64,000 nucleotides of DNA from Cohnella luojiensis (GTDB lineage Bacteria; Bacillota; Bacilli; Paenibacillales; Paenibacillaceae): NCBI RefSeq assembly GCF_004564235.1, contig NZ_SOMN01000008.1, forward strand, positions 1 to 64,000, in the 5' to 3' direction. Below the pieces are notes generated by a model, which was not told the origin of the DNA, searched no databases, and saw only the letters and a program-made list of their open reading frames with translations. The translations under genes and the position numbers were made by a program. This document shows positions 8,481 through 17,108 of this stretch, in pieces (within the stretch, counting starts at the first letter, position 1; each line of letters opens with the position of its first letter).

Positions 8481-10784
8481 TTAATGAGCGGTTAAATCCG
8501 CAGCCTCCGGACTTAATTCGACATTTTCCGAAATGGTTTCCCACACAAGCGAGTTTCCGCTCACCTGTTTCGCTTTCTTCTTTAGAAGAGCTGCTTTTTC
8601 TGAGAGGTGCTCAGGGGTCCAGCCCTCGGTCGAATGGCATTGCAGCAAGGACAAGGATAGCGACAGTCCGGTCGCTTCCAGAGGATGCCCCGACCGGTCG
8701 AGAACCGGTCCTGCGGATTTCCCGGCATAAGCCTCTATCCCTTGCTCGAACCTTCTAATAACGTCCCTGGCTAACTCCACCGGATCCGTGCCCGACGAAA
8801 GAACGATGAAGTCATCCCCGCCGATATGCCCGACGAAGCAATCGCATTTCAACTGCGCTCTCATGGTTGCAAGCAATGTCTCTCCGGTAAACCGGATAAC
8901 GTCGTCTCCCTTATGAAAGCCATACTGATCGTTGTACCATTTAAAATGATCCAAATCCGCGTACAAAACAGCGAACGGGCGTCCTTCCGCTAACCTGCGG
9001 ATCAGTTCGCGGCGTATGGGCTCGTTTCCCGGCAATCCGGATAAGGGATTCGCCCACTGTGCATCGTTCATCCGAGTCAAAGTCACCCATTCCAGGATGG
9101 AGCGGATGGAGGTAATACCGGTCACAAGCCCTTCGCGAGTTACGATTACCGCATCGTAGAGCTTGTCCGGTTCGCGCGCCATCGCCATATGCGATGCCTG
9201 TTCAACCGAAGTGGACTCATCAACGATCATCGGATGGGTATCCATGATCTTGCCGACGGCACGATTCCAATAGAGCGGCAAGCCGAATTGGCCGGATAAC
9301 ATCTGGTGGAGCTTCTCCTTCATTAATAAGCCGATCGGTCTTTCGTTATCGGCGATGACGATCCCCTGGCTTTCCCGATGCAGCTCGAAATGCCGTGATA
9401 TTTCGGAGACGGACGTTTCGCGGCTGAAAAGCTTCACCGGAACGACTAATTCGGATAAAGTTCCGGTCGCTCCTTGGTACCGTTTGTTGATCTCTGCGCG
9501 AATACTTGCCGAGATATGAGGGGCCAAAGCCTTGGCTTCGTTAAGACCTTGTTCGAACCATTCCCCTTGGGCATAATTCATCCCGCTTGCAACGAGAGCG
9601 GGAAGCAATTCTTCGCGATCTAGACCATTGGAGATCAAGACGATCTGTTCCTTGCGCGTAAGGGAGGTCAGCCCCTGCAGGAAGCTTTCCTCGACCGGAT
9701 TCATCCCCTTGCCGCTGACCCAATCTACGTTCATCTGAGCATAGTCGGGATGCAGTTCAACCATCCTGCGCAGGGAGGTAAAGCTAGGTATAATACCCGA
9801 TAACGCGATCCGGAATCCTTGATTTCGATAATGGCTAAGGGCTGCCTTGATCGTCGCGGCCTGCTCTTCTTCGCCTCCGATCAAGACCAGCACCACATGC
9901 TCGGCCCTTAGGTTAGCGGCTTCAATCCGGCGTAAAGTGCTTCCCGGGTACAGTCTCGGATCGTATATTATTTTCGCCGGAACGGGAAGAAAGAGCTTTA
10001 CGTCTCCGTTGCGGGAGGGAAACCCGCGAATGGCGGCTTCGCGAAAGCGCCGATCCGCCTCGAACAATTGGCCCGCTTGATCCGCATTGCGATAGAAGTC
10101 AGTTACATTGATTGCGGCACCGCTATGGGCTTTGACCGGAATAGCTTCGAATCCGTAGAGAGATCCATCCAAGAGCGACACGATTGGTTTGTATTTCACT
10201 TTGAAATCGAAATCGCTCGGAATAACCGGATACTCGGGCAAAGGAAACCGGATGATCGGACTGCCGGAGAAGAACATTCGATGCCATGCGGTTTCATAGG
10301 CCGATAATAAAGCATTCTCTAAGGCGAGTCGCGAATCAGAATCGGATTGAATAGCCATGGCGGTGCTTTTCAATATCCAACCGAACCCATACCGTATGCT
10401 GCTCCCGGATTCCAAGCTTGGCGACCCCCGGAAATCGGTAAAAGCCCGAATGGACAAATCCCTGAGCAGGAAAGTCATTCTCCCTGCGGCAATCTCATCT
10501 TCATTGTTGCTTTCAGCTTCATTTTCCGCGACGGATACCATTAAGATGAGACTAGAAGAGGATAACGTCCATCCATGCACGGCGTCCGACAGCTTGGCGA
10601 ACCGCATAGCGACAGCCTTTAACGATCTCTTAATACGAAGGGGAATGCTTGCGGTTTCCTTATGAGCCTGCGTCTGATTGCCGTCCCAACGTACGATGAA
10701 CATCCCCAAGCTGCTTCGGGCACCTTCATTGCCAATCCATTGAGTCACAAGATTCGGATCTAACCATCCGTTAGTCAAACTCAT
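8481..10784 (-). CDS. Degenerate EAL - CBS - GGDDF regulator
   Basis: This 767-residue multidomain protein belongs to c-di-GMP signalling. Residues about 180-420 resemble an EAL domain that has lost its catalytic residues: EAL reads EAI, and the metal-binding DD of the conserved loop reads SG (IALSGIIPSF). It may bind rather than cleave the nucleotide. Residues about 440-590 are a CBS pair (GIVIADNERPIGLLMKEKL; AVIVTREGLVTGITS). The C-terminus is a diguanylate cyclase domain with DLDHFKWYNDQYG and signature GGDDF, where the usual fourth residue is E; activity is therefore uncertain. ATG 10784 is preferred because GGGGGAT lies 6 nt upstream; an in-frame TTG lies at 10820. The gene is co-transcribed with the EAL gene. 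Confidence 0.85.
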   Translation of the reverse strand: MSLTNGWLDPNLVTQWIGNEGARSSLGMFIVRWDGNQTQAHKETASIPLRIKRSLKAVAMRFAKLSDAVHGWTLSSSSLILMVSVAENEAESNNEDEIAAGRMTFLLRDLSIRAFTDFRGSPSLESGSSIRYGFGWILKSTAMAIQSDSDSRLALENALLSAYETAWHRMFFSGSPIIRFPLPEYPVIPSDFDFKVKYKPIVSLLDGSLYGFEAIPVKAHSGAAINVTDFYRNADQAGQLFEADRRFREAAIRGFPSRNGDVKLFLPVPAKIIYDPRLYPGSTLRRIEAANLRAEHVVLVLIGGEEEQAATIKAALSHYRNQGFRIALSGIIPSFTSLRRMVELHPDYAQMNVDWVSGKGMNPVEESFLQGLTSLTRKEQIVLISNGLDREELLPALVASGMNYAQGEWFEQGLNEAKALAPHISASIRAEINKRYQGATGTLSELVVPVKLFSRETSVSEISRHFELHRESQGIVIADNERPIGLLMKEKLHQMLSGQFGLPLYWNRAVGKIMDTHPMIVDESTSVEQASHMAMAREPDKLYDAVIVTREGLVTGITSIRSILEWVTLTRMNDAQWANPLSGLPGNEPIRRELIRRLAEGRPFAVLYADLDHFKWYNDQYGFHKGDDVIRFTGETLLATMRAQLKCDCFVGHIGGDDFIVLSSGTDPVELARDVIRRFEQGIEAYAGKSAGPVLDRSGHPLEATGLSLSLSLLQCHSTEGWTPEHLSEKAALLKKKAKQVSGNSLVWETISENVELSPEAADLTAH

Positions 10785-10930
10785 TCTCGTTATCCCCCGA
10801 CCGACGATTCCGGAATACAATCCAAGAGTAGGATTGTTCTTTCGCTTTACCGTAACATAGACTTATCTACTTAATTCCTACGTAATATTAACTCTGTGTA
10901 AAATAGCGTCTTTACTTCCTTCCTGCGCAC

Positions 10931-10968
10931 AAAATAGAGGAGCGATTCCGATTAGGAACAGTCTCCTC
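10931..10968 (-). terminator. Terminator of the arsenic-type cluster
   Basis: On the minus strand GAGGAG...TTCC pairs with GGAA...CTCCTC around a TAATC loop with small internal bulges, followed by TATTTTG. It lies 35 nt after the MFS gene stop. Confidence 0.6.
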
Positions 10969-11002
10969 GTACGAGATATACGGTCTATTTCCGGTCTTAG
11001 AA

Positions 11003-12232
11003 TTACTGGGCTAAGGGTACTAAGTTTGTCGATTTCATTTTAGCTGAGAACGCCCATCCAACACTAAGGAGAAACAATACGGCAGCTGAGATCCAGTACG
11101 TTGTCGATAAGCCTAACGAACGTTCTGATAAGTAGCCAAGAACGGGTCCGAAAGCTGCCCCGATATCGGAAACAATCAAATACAATGTTATCGTCGCTGC
11201 TTTCGCTTTATCCGCTACGATGTCCGAAGTGAAAGCATCCATCACCACAAACAAGATCGAGGACGTAAGCAGTATAGCTAACAAATTAAAGAGCCAGACA
11301 GCAAGAGGAAGATCGAATTGAACGATCGACACGAAAACGGAAGCAAGCAGCAGCGCTATTATCAGGACAGGTCTGCGTCCCCATTTTCCATCGGATTTTT
11401 TACCAACCCACGGGGACAGAAACACGCCGATAGCTAATCGAGACGCTTGTAGAATACCGGCCATCGCAGCTGCGCCTATAATAGCCCCGTAGAGGCTCAA
11501 ATTCGATTGCCGGACATCGATCAAGTGGCTTAAAGTTGCCGTGATCATACCGTCCAAGCATAGCATCACAAGAAACACTGTCAGTAATATCCACGTCAGC
11601 ATTGGCTGTTTTATCAAAAAAGAACGGGTTACTTTTGATCTCTCCGAACCGGTTCGATTTCTGGAGTTTGGGATTTGAAAAACGACCGGCAGCACCATAA
11701 AGGCCAAGACACCGAAGACAAAAGTTACATCCCGAATACCGAACCATTCGACAAAGAATCCTCCCGTGAGCATTCCGACCAGAGTGCCGATCTTGGAAAG
11801 CCCAGTAAAAGTCCCCATGAAATGCCCGCGATTCTCATTCGTGGACGATTCAATAATCATGAGATAAGCGCCTAAACGAATGATTGACCAAGCCAGCCCC
11901 CAAATACATCGTAAGATAAGCCAAAAGACGAATCCTTGCGCCCAACCATAGAGTACAGTCGTTGACCCGACAATGATAATGGCTATAATCAAACCAAACC
12001 GGATACTCATTTTGGTATACAGCCAAGATATCAATGGATTTAACGGCAAACGAATAAATCGATTTACAGAAAGTAAAATTCCCACCTCAACCAATGAGTT
12101 TAAACCAGCTTCTTTCCAATGAATGGGCAAGGCGATATAGAGCATGGAATCTCCGAATAACGAGACAGCCGTTATAAGCGCCATTAAAATTATCGGCTTA
12201 CGTCGGCTGTCCCTTACGTGACTCTGTCCCAT
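11003..12232 (-). CDS. MFS transporter of the ArsR-controlled cluster
   Basis: This 409-residue protein has about 12 hydrophobic segments and the organisation of the major facilitator superfamily (WVGKKSDGKWGRRPVL between the halves is the MFS loop motif). It is predicted to export a substrate using the proton gradient across the cell membrane. I chose ATG 12232, two bases after the stop of the flavoprotein gene, because the upstream in-frame codons overlap that gene. Co-transcription behind ArsR operators suggests it pumps an arsenical made or handled by the flavoprotein, but the substrate is inferred from context only. Confidence 0.82.
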   Translation of the reverse strand: MGQSHVRDSRRKPIILMALITAVSLFGDSMLYIALPIHWKEAGLNSLVEVGILLSVNRFIRLPLNPLISWLYTKMSIRFGLIIAIIIVGSTTVLYGWAQGFVFWLILRCIWGLAWSIIRLGAYLMIIESSTNENRGHFMGTFTGLSKIGTLVGMLTGGFFVEWFGIRDVTFVFGVLAFMVLPVVFQIPNSRNRTGSERSKVTRSFLIKQPMLTWILLTVFLVMLCLDGMITATLSHLIDVRQSNLSLYGAIIGAAAMAGILQASRLAIGVFLSPWVGKKSDGKWGRRPVLIIALLLASVFVSIVQFDLPLAVWLFNLLAILLTSSILFVVMDAFTSDIVADKAKAATITLYLIVSDIGAAFGPVLGYLSERSLGLSTTYWISAAVLFLLSVGWAFSAKMKSTNLVPLAQ

Positions 12233-12234
12233 GG

Positions 12235-13620
12235 TTAACCGCAGCAAGATGAATTTGCGTTTGTGCCGACGCTTGGTGCGGTTCCGACGCTGCATACTCC
12301 CGTTTCCGGCAACTCCAACTCAACTTTCTCCGCCGCTTCCCAATCCCCGGTTAGTGCTGCGACAATGGATCGAACTTGCTCGTATCCGGTAGCCATGAGA
12401 AATGTCGGCGCCCTGCCATAACTTTTCGATCCTACGATATAGAAATTATGTTCGGGTTGCCGTAATTCCTTTTCCCCATGAGGCCTAACTGTGCCGCAAC
12501 TGTGGATGTTCGGATCAATAAGGGACGCCAATGCATCCACACTTTCTAGAGCAGAGTCCATTCCAGTTCTGACTTCCCTCAGAAAGCTCATGTCAGGACG
12601 GGATCCCGTATTGCTGATCACTTCGTCGATGCCTTCAATCCGAATTGTATCTTCATTACTTCTGCCGGTAACCGTAATTTGCTCAGCTTCTTTATTGAAG
12701 TTCTGAATATAGAAAGAAGTAAATACCTGAACTGTACCGGAAACCACGAGCTTCTGAAGACGGATGCCCAATTCTCCGCGTTCGCGCAGACTGTCGTTCT
12801 CCTGTCCGCCGTACACGTCTTTAACATTAGACTTGCGTATTACCCATACAATGTTCGTCGTCGGCACCTGTTTCTTAAGACGCTCAAGATCGAGCAACGC
12901 ATTAATCGCGGAATGTCCGCTGCCGACTACGAGTACGTTTTTTCCGCTGTACCGTTCTCTATGCTTCCCTAACACATCGGGGATTTCGTAAGTTATCTGT
13001 TTGCTCAAAGCTAATTCATCATCCGTCCAGATCCCTTCGGAATTTGCCGGATTTGGACTTGACCAAGTTCCGGATGCATCAATAACCGCCTTAGCTTCGA
13101 ATACGATTCTCTTGTCGTCTTTAACGACATGCAGGACAAAAGGCAATGTTTCTCGGCCGGCAGTCTTTACTTTGCTTAAGCCTTTGCGGCTTACCGCAAT
13201 TACTTTCGCGTTATAGTGAACATGCGGATTAATCAACGGCAGCTCGGAAAGCGGATTTAAATATTGTTCAACCAATTCTCCGCCGGTTGGAAGCTCGCTT
13301 TCGTTTGGCTCCATCCATCCATGTACCTTGAGCAATTTCTTTGCTGCCTTATCGATATTGTACTGCCAAGGAGAAAAGAGTCGAACGTGGCTCCATTGTT
13401 TGATATTGCCGGCCACTTCGCCTGCAGCCTCGAATAAAACGAAGGATTCTCCTTTAGAAACGAGGTGTGCCGCCGCAGCAAACCCTACCGGTCCGCCACC
13501 GATAATGGCAACCGGTAGTCGTCTATTATTTACTGGGGGTAAATTTTCCTTATCTCCACAACCGCATCCACTTTTCGTTTGAACAACCTGATTACCCGAA
13601 ACCGAACAGCATCCACTCAT
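12235..13620 (-). CDS. ArsO-like FAD/NAD(P)-dependent monooxygenase-type flavoprotein
   Basis: The 461-residue protein has two Rossmann nucleotide-binding motifs, VAIIGGGPVG (residues 37-46) for FAD and VLVVGSGHSAINAL for NAD(P)H, as in flavin monooxygenases. Both ends are cysteine-rich. The N-terminus has CC at residues 4-5 and CGCG at 19-22, and the C-terminus ends CCG. Paired cysteines of this type can hold trivalent arsenic or another soft metalloid. ATG 13620 follows GGAGGTATTAGCT and is preferred over the longer frame. The neighbouring ArsR, its operators and the MFS gene make an organoarsenical or arsenite-related role likely, comparable to ArsO. The reaction itself cannot be read from the sequence. 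Confidence 0.82.
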   Translation of the reverse strand: MSGCCSVSGNQVVQTKSGCGCGDKENLPPVNNRRLPVAIIGGGPVGFAAAAHLVSKGESFVLFEAAGEVAGNIKQWSHVRLFSPWQYNIDKAAKKLLKVHGWMEPNESELPTGGELVEQYLNPLSELPLINPHVHYNAKVIAVSRKGLSKVKTAGRETLPFVLHVVKDDKRIVFEAKAVIDASGTWSSPNPANSEGIWTDDELALSKQITYEIPDVLGKHRERYSGKNVLVVGSGHSAINALLDLERLKKQVPTTNIVWVIRKSNVKDVYGGQENDSLRERGELGIRLQKLVVSGTVQVFTSFYIQNFNKEAEQITVTGRSNEDTIRIEGIDEVISNTGSRPDMSFLREVRTGMDSALESVDALASLIDPNIHSCGTVRPHGEKELRQPEHNFYIVGSKSYGRAPTFLMATGYEQVRSIVAALTGDWEAAEKVELELPETGVCSVGTAPSVGTNANSSCCG

Positions 13621-13642
13621 AGCTAATACCTCCGTCAAATTA

Positions 13643-13658
13643 ATCAATTTTTTTTGAT
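13643..13658. promoter_or_regulatory. ArsR operator 1 (upstream of flavoprotein gene)
   Basis: An inverted repeat ATCAA-N6-TTGAT lies 23 bp upstream of the flavoprotein start, between it and the small peptide gene. It is one of four sites with the same half-sites and spacing in this locus. Confidence 0.75.
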
Positions 13659-13695
13659 GTAATACCGAAAAAAATAATCACTTTCATGCATTCGT

Positions 13696-13755
13696 TTAAC
13701 AACAGCTGCAACAAGTTTCAGCAATTTCGCTAACGAACGGATTCAATAAGCCCAT
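13696..13755 (-). CDS. 19-residue cysteine-rich peptide (CCSCC tail)
   Basis: A short frame between arsR and the flavoprotein gene encodes MGLLNPFVSEIAETCCSCC. The ATG at 13755 is preceded by GGGGGAG at 5-6 nt spacing, and an ArsR operator lies immediately upstream (13779-13794), so it looks translated and arsenic-controlled. Four of the last five residues are cysteine, echoing the CC motifs at both ends of the flavoprotein and the C-terminal CC of ArsR. It could be a metalloid-binding peptide, a leader peptide or a chance frame. It was too short for standard gene calling, and I know of no named family. The strength of the ribosome site and its position are the main support. Confidence 0.6.
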   Translation of the reverse strand: MGLLNPFVSEIAETCCSCC

Positions 13756-13778
13756 CTAGTCTCCCCCAATCTTATTTA

Positions 13779-13794
13779 ATCAATTTTTTTTGAT
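13779..13794. promoter_or_regulatory. ArsR operator 2 (upstream of the peptide)
   Basis: An inverted repeat ATCAA-N6-TTGAT embedded in A/T-rich DNA sits 24 bp upstream of the small peptide start and 57 bp past the arsR stop. It implies a second, ArsR-controlled promoter inside the cluster. Confidence 0.78.
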
Positions 13795-13851
13795 TTATTA
13801 TATATAAAAATAGAACAGCATCAGCAGAGATCTTCTGAAGCTATTCTAGTT

Positions 13852-14202
13852 TTAACAACAGTCACCGTTGGTTGTTGCTTCATCTTTGCGGAAAATACAG
13901 CAAAGCTCCGGAGAGAGCAAGTTATTTACTTCGGATGGGTTCAATTCGTAATAGCTCCAAGTCCCTTTAGTCTCTCTTAGGATTAATCCAGCATCCAGCA
14001 GGATCTTCAGATGATAAGACAGCTTTGATTGGGGCATATCCACGATTTCAGTCAGATCGCATACGCACACGCTGCCTCTTTGGGTGAGTTCATACATGAT
14101 TTGCAACCGCTTTTGGTCAGCAAGTGCCTTAAACTTGGACTCGTATCTTGAAAAGTCAACCGCCTTAACGTCCTTCACATATAACGGAAGTTCTTTAATC
14201 AT
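13852..14202 (-). CDS. arsR: ArsR-family metalloid-responsive repressor
   Basis: This 116-residue winged-helix repressor should bind DNA as a dimer and release it on binding arsenite or antimonite. The segment SVCVCDLTEIV (Cys46 and Cys48) is the classical arsenite-binding site at the start of the DNA-reading region, and MPQSKLSYHLKIL is the recognition helix. Two further cysteine pairs, CC at 101-102 and CC at the very C-terminus, are extra. ATG 14202 is chosen because GGAGGGGG lies 8 nt upstream; the in-frame ATG at 14220 lies within that ribosome site. Four matching palindromes flank the gene, so it is probably autoregulated and controls the flavoprotein and MFS genes. Confidence 0.93.
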   Translation of the reverse strand: MIKELPLYVKDVKAVDFSRYESKFKALADQKRLQIMYELTQRGSVCVCDLTEIVDMPQSKLSYHLKILLDAGLILRETKGTWSYYELNPSEVNNLLSPELCCIFRKDEATTNGDCC

Positions 14203-14234
14203 TGCTAAGTCCCCCTCCATCTACGCCTTATTTA

Positions 14235-14250
14235 ATCAATTTTTATTGAT
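14235..14250. promoter_or_regulatory. ArsR operator 3 (arsR promoter)
   Basis: An inverted repeat ATCAA-N6-TTGAT lies 32 bp upstream of the arsR start codon, placing it near the transcription start for autoregulation. Confidence 0.8.
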
Positions 14251-14302
14251 TTATTTATCGTGAGTTAATCGTAACATTGCGATGTGGATAAATCAATGCT
14301 TA

Positions 14303-14318
14303 ATCAAAATAATTTGAT
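14303..14318. promoter_or_regulatory. ArsR operator 4 (distal arsR site)
   Basis: The same inverted repeat, ATCAA-N6-TTGAT, lies 68 bp upstream of operator 3 measured start to start. It may strengthen repression by cooperative binding or looping. Confidence 0.72.
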
Positions 14319-14383
14319 TTTCCCTATTATCGACATTAAACCTGTTCAGAAAGATGCCCTCAAGAAACTGTTCCCGAATTAAT

Positions 14384-14423
14384 AAAAAGGAATGCCGATA
14401 CCTATGGCATTCCTTTTATTTTG
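14384..14423 (-). terminator. Terminator of the LacI/ABC importer operon
   Basis: An 8-bp perfect stem GGAATGCC/GGCATTCC with a 9-nt loop is flanked by A-rich sequence on one side and TTTTATTTT on the other. It can act in both directions. On the minus strand it closes the operon ending with the lacI-type gene and shields arsR from read-through. Confidence 0.88.
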
Positions 14424-14474
14424 ATCATTGATCTATTCCAACAAAGCTTTAATATTCGTCGCGTGTACCTCCTC

Positions 14475-15515
14475 CTATTCGGCTTGCCCTCCGATCGATG
14501 AGCAAGAGCTTCGCTCGATAATTCTGCTGCTTACGATACAATTGCCCGTATGTTCGCCCTCGAGAACGTTCAGTTTGCGCATTAGCAGCTTCACGGCTTG
14601 TACCCCGAGCTCCGAAGGCTGCAAATCCATGCCCGTGAGCGCCGGCGTCGCCTGATTCATCATCGAGAGATCGCCGCAGATGACGAATATCGAAATATCG
14701 TCGGGCACTCTCAAGCCTAAATCTTTGATCGCGTTCATCGCGCTAAATGCCGTGCGATCGTCATCTGCGATGATCGCCGTCACTTTCCGCTCCGGCGAGT
14801 TCAACGCTTGAACGGATTCGTCATAGCCGTACTGCATATATTCGCTGGAATGAATCTCCGGCTTGTAGCGGATCAGGTGCGGCTGAGGATCGATCCGATT
14901 CTCGCTTAACGATTCCATGAACGCCGCTGTCCTTTCAAGAGACACGGTCTTTCGCTCTCCCGCGTTAAGAAACAGGAAGTCGCGATGGCCCAGGCCGATC
15001 AAGTAGCGGCAAATTTCGCGAATGATTTGATTATTGTCGTTATTTACCATGGGAGCGTCGGCCACGTTCGAGTTGATGATTTTACCTACCGTAACGAAAG
15101 GAATCCGGCTCTGGTAAAGCAGGTTGATCCGCTCATCCTCTTCCTCCGGGCCGAGCACGATAGCTCCGTCGATCGGATAACTAGCTAACGAAGGCGTCTT
15201 GACCTCCAGGGCGGGAATCATGTCGAGCAGCACCCGATATCCGTAATTGGAGGTTTCAAGAACGACTCCGTTAATAAACTGGTTATGGAACGCGCTGAAG
15301 AAAAACTTGCCATGAGGTATCGTCAGACCGATCGCCATCGTTTTCTTCGTTACCAGACTTCTCGCGATATGATTAGGCACATAGTTCAATTCTCTCGCGG
15401 CTTTCATGACTCTTTCGGTCGCTTGCTTGCTCGCGGGTCGCTTCTGGCTGAACACGTTGGATACCGTGCCTTTGGAGACGCCTGCCTGACGGGCTACGTC
15501 ATCGATTTTGGCCAT
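14475..15515 (-). CDS. LacI-family transcriptional regulator
   Basis: The 346-residue protein starts with a LacI helix-turn-helix and hinge helix (IDDVARQAGVSKGTVSNVF, then PNHIARSLVTKKT), followed by a periplasmic-binding-protein-like effector domain (residues about 60-340; GAIVLGPE, ADDDRTAFSAMNAIKDLGLRVPDDISI). It should repress genes until a small, probably carbohydrate, ligand binds. It is the last gene of the operon with the ABC importer and HAD enzyme. A palindrome ACATTAAACCGGTTTAATGT in the importer promoter (22563-22582) with the central CG typical of LacI sites is the likely target. Confidence 0.93.
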   Translation of the reverse strand: MAKIDDVARQAGVSKGTVSNVFSQKRPASKQATERVMKAARELNYVPNHIARSLVTKKTMAIGLTIPHGKFFFSAFHNQFINGVVLETSNYGYRVLLDMIPALEVKTPSLASYPIDGAIVLGPEEEDERINLLYQSRIPFVTVGKIINSNVADAPMVNNDNNQIIREICRYLIGLGHRDFLFLNAGERKTVSLERTAAFMESLSENRIDPQPHLIRYKPEIHSSEYMQYGYDESVQALNSPERKVTAIIADDDRTAFSAMNAIKDLGLRVPDDISIFVICGDLSMMNQATPALTGMDLQPSELGVQAVKLLMRKLNVLEGEHTGNCIVSSRIIERSSCSSIGGQAE

Positions 15516-15532
15516 ACATTAACAGCTTCCTC

Positions 15533-16099
15533 TCAAGACGCATTCGCGGTTAACCCGCGATCCAGCATTTCGGCCAGCTCGATCAGCTCAAGCGGACTGC
15601 CGATCGAATATCTCGGGATCTCCGTTTCGTCCGCCGGCGTTTTCGGATACCGGGGCGTCCAACCGAGAAAAACGCTCGTAATGCCGAGCTTATTGGCCCC
15701 TCTCACATCCCGGCTCAGGTTGTTGCCGACCATGATGATTCGGGAATAATCCTCCTCGCGCAGATCCATGGCGCCGACCGCCGCCTTGAACATGCGGGGG
15801 CTCGGCTTCGAGGCTTTGATCGTCTCAGAATAGATCAACGTTTCGAAGCAGTCGTAAAGGCCGTTCAGGGTCAACAGGTTCTTGAACGATTGAGCGGTTC
15901 CGTCGGCGACGATCGCCAGTCTAAACCCGCGCTCCGCCAACGTCTTCACCATGACGTCCGCTCCGGGAATGACATTACCGCTAATGACCGTACCTTCCGC
16001 GTCGCGGACTTCGGTCCCTTCGTCGATGATCGTATCTCCGCAATCCAGAAAAATGATTAAGTTCCTAGGCTTCGGGTCATCCGATGCTTGCTGACTCAT
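15533..16099 (-). CDS. HAD-superfamily hydrolase
   Basis: This 188-residue haloacid-dehalogenase-type phosphatase has motif I FLDCGDTI, in which the nucleophile is the first Asp and the acid/base position is Gly-Asp shifted relative to the usual DxD. The motif III lysine lies in KASKPSPRMF, and motif IV is MVGNNLSRDV. It probably dephosphorylates a small metabolite. ATG 16099 is chosen because AAGAGGTG lies just upstream; the frame opens 9 nt earlier with GTG. The coding region overlaps the end of the ATPase gene by 23 nt, so it is part of the ABC importer operon and may act on the imported compound. Confidence 0.82.
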   Translation of the reverse strand: MSQQASDDPKPRNLIIFLDCGDTIIDEGTEVRDAEGTVISGNVIPGADVMVKTLAERGFRLAIVADGTAQSFKNLLTLNGLYDCFETLIYSETIKASKPSPRMFKAAVGAMDLREEDYSRIIMVGNNLSRDVRGANKLGITSVFLGWTPRYPKTPADETEIPRYSIGSPLELIELAEMLDRGLTANAS

Positions 16100-17108
16100 C
16101 TTGAACACCTCTTAAGTTAAGTTCTTCGGCATAATGACAGGCCGCATAATGGCGATCGCCGATCTCGCGAAGCTCCGGCGCCTGTTGGACGCACTTATCT
16201 GTCCGATAAACGCAGCGCGGATGGAAATGGCAGCCGCTTGGCGGGTTGGCCGGGTTCGGCACCTCGCCCTCGAGAATAATCCTGCTCTTTTGCCGTTCCG
16301 GATCGGGCTGCGGCACGGCGGACATTAGAGCTTCCGTATACGGATGTTTTGGGCTGCCGAACAGTGCGTCCGTGGACGCCAGCTCCACGATTCTGCCCAA
16401 ATGCATGACGGCGACCCGGTCGGATATATTCTGAACGATCGATAGATCGTGCGAGATGAAAATATACGTGATCCGGAACTGCTCCTGCAGGTCTTTAAGC
16501 AAGTTAATGATCTGCGCTTGAATCGATACGTCCAAAGCGGACACCGCTTCATCGCAGACGATCAGCCTTGGTTGCGTGATAAGCGCGCGGGCGATGGCGA
16601 TCCGCTGTCTCTGGCCGCCTGAGAAAGCATGTGGATACCGCTTCAAATAGCTGGTATTTAACCCCGTCTTCTCCGCGATGTCCGCTACTTTGTCGTCGAT
16701 TTCCGACTTCTTGAGCTTGAAATTGGCAACGAGCGGCTCGGAAATAATATCGTATACGCTCATCCGCGGGCTTAACGAAGAATACGGGTCTTGGAAAATC
16801 ATTTGGATATCTCTTCTGAGCTTCTTCGCTTCCTTGCCCTTCAGCTTCAGGAAGTCGACCCGCTCCTCTTCTTCGGTATGATAGATCACTTCGCCTGAGG
16901 ACGCGCTTATTCCCTTCACGATGCACCGGCCCAGCGTCGTTTTGCCGCAGCCGGACTCGCCGACGATGCTCAAAGTTTCGCCTTCGAACAGCTCGAAAGA
17001 AATATCGTTCAGTACCCGGACGTTCTTGGGTTTGCCGAATAACGCCGTTTTGGACTTCGTTTGGTAATCCTTGTGCAAATGAACGACGTCGAGAATAGGT
17101 TTGGTCAT
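16077..17108 (-). CDS. Oligopeptide-type ABC transporter ATPase (OppF-like)
   Basis: One of two ATPases powering a family-5 (peptide/nickel/oligosaccharide) importer. Its 343 residues contain Walker A GESGCGKTT (about residues 50-58), Q-loop MIFQDPYSSLSPR, signature FSGGQRQR, Walker B LIVCDEAVSALD and the switch His in FISHD. The C-terminal extension with CHFHPRCVYRTDKC resembles the iron-sulphur or metal-binding cysteine region found in this subfamily. The start overlaps the end of the OppD-like gene by 4 nt (ATGA). Confidence 0.93.
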   Translation of the reverse strand: MTKPILDVVHLHKDYQTKSKTALFGKPKNVRVLNDISFELFEGETLSIVGESGCGKTTLGRCIVKGISASSGEVIYHTEEEERVDFLKLKGKEAKKLRRDIQMIFQDPYSSLSPRMSVYDIISEPLVANFKLKKSEIDDKVADIAEKTGLNTSYLKRYPHAFSGGQRQRIAIARALITQPRLIVCDEAVSALDVSIQAQIINLLKDLQEQFRITYIFISHDLSIVQNISDRVAVMHLGRIVELASTDALFGSPKHPYTEALMSAVPQPDPERQKSRIILEGEVPNPANPPSGCHFHPRCVYRTDKCVQQAPELREIGDRHYAACHYAEELNLRGVQDESASIG

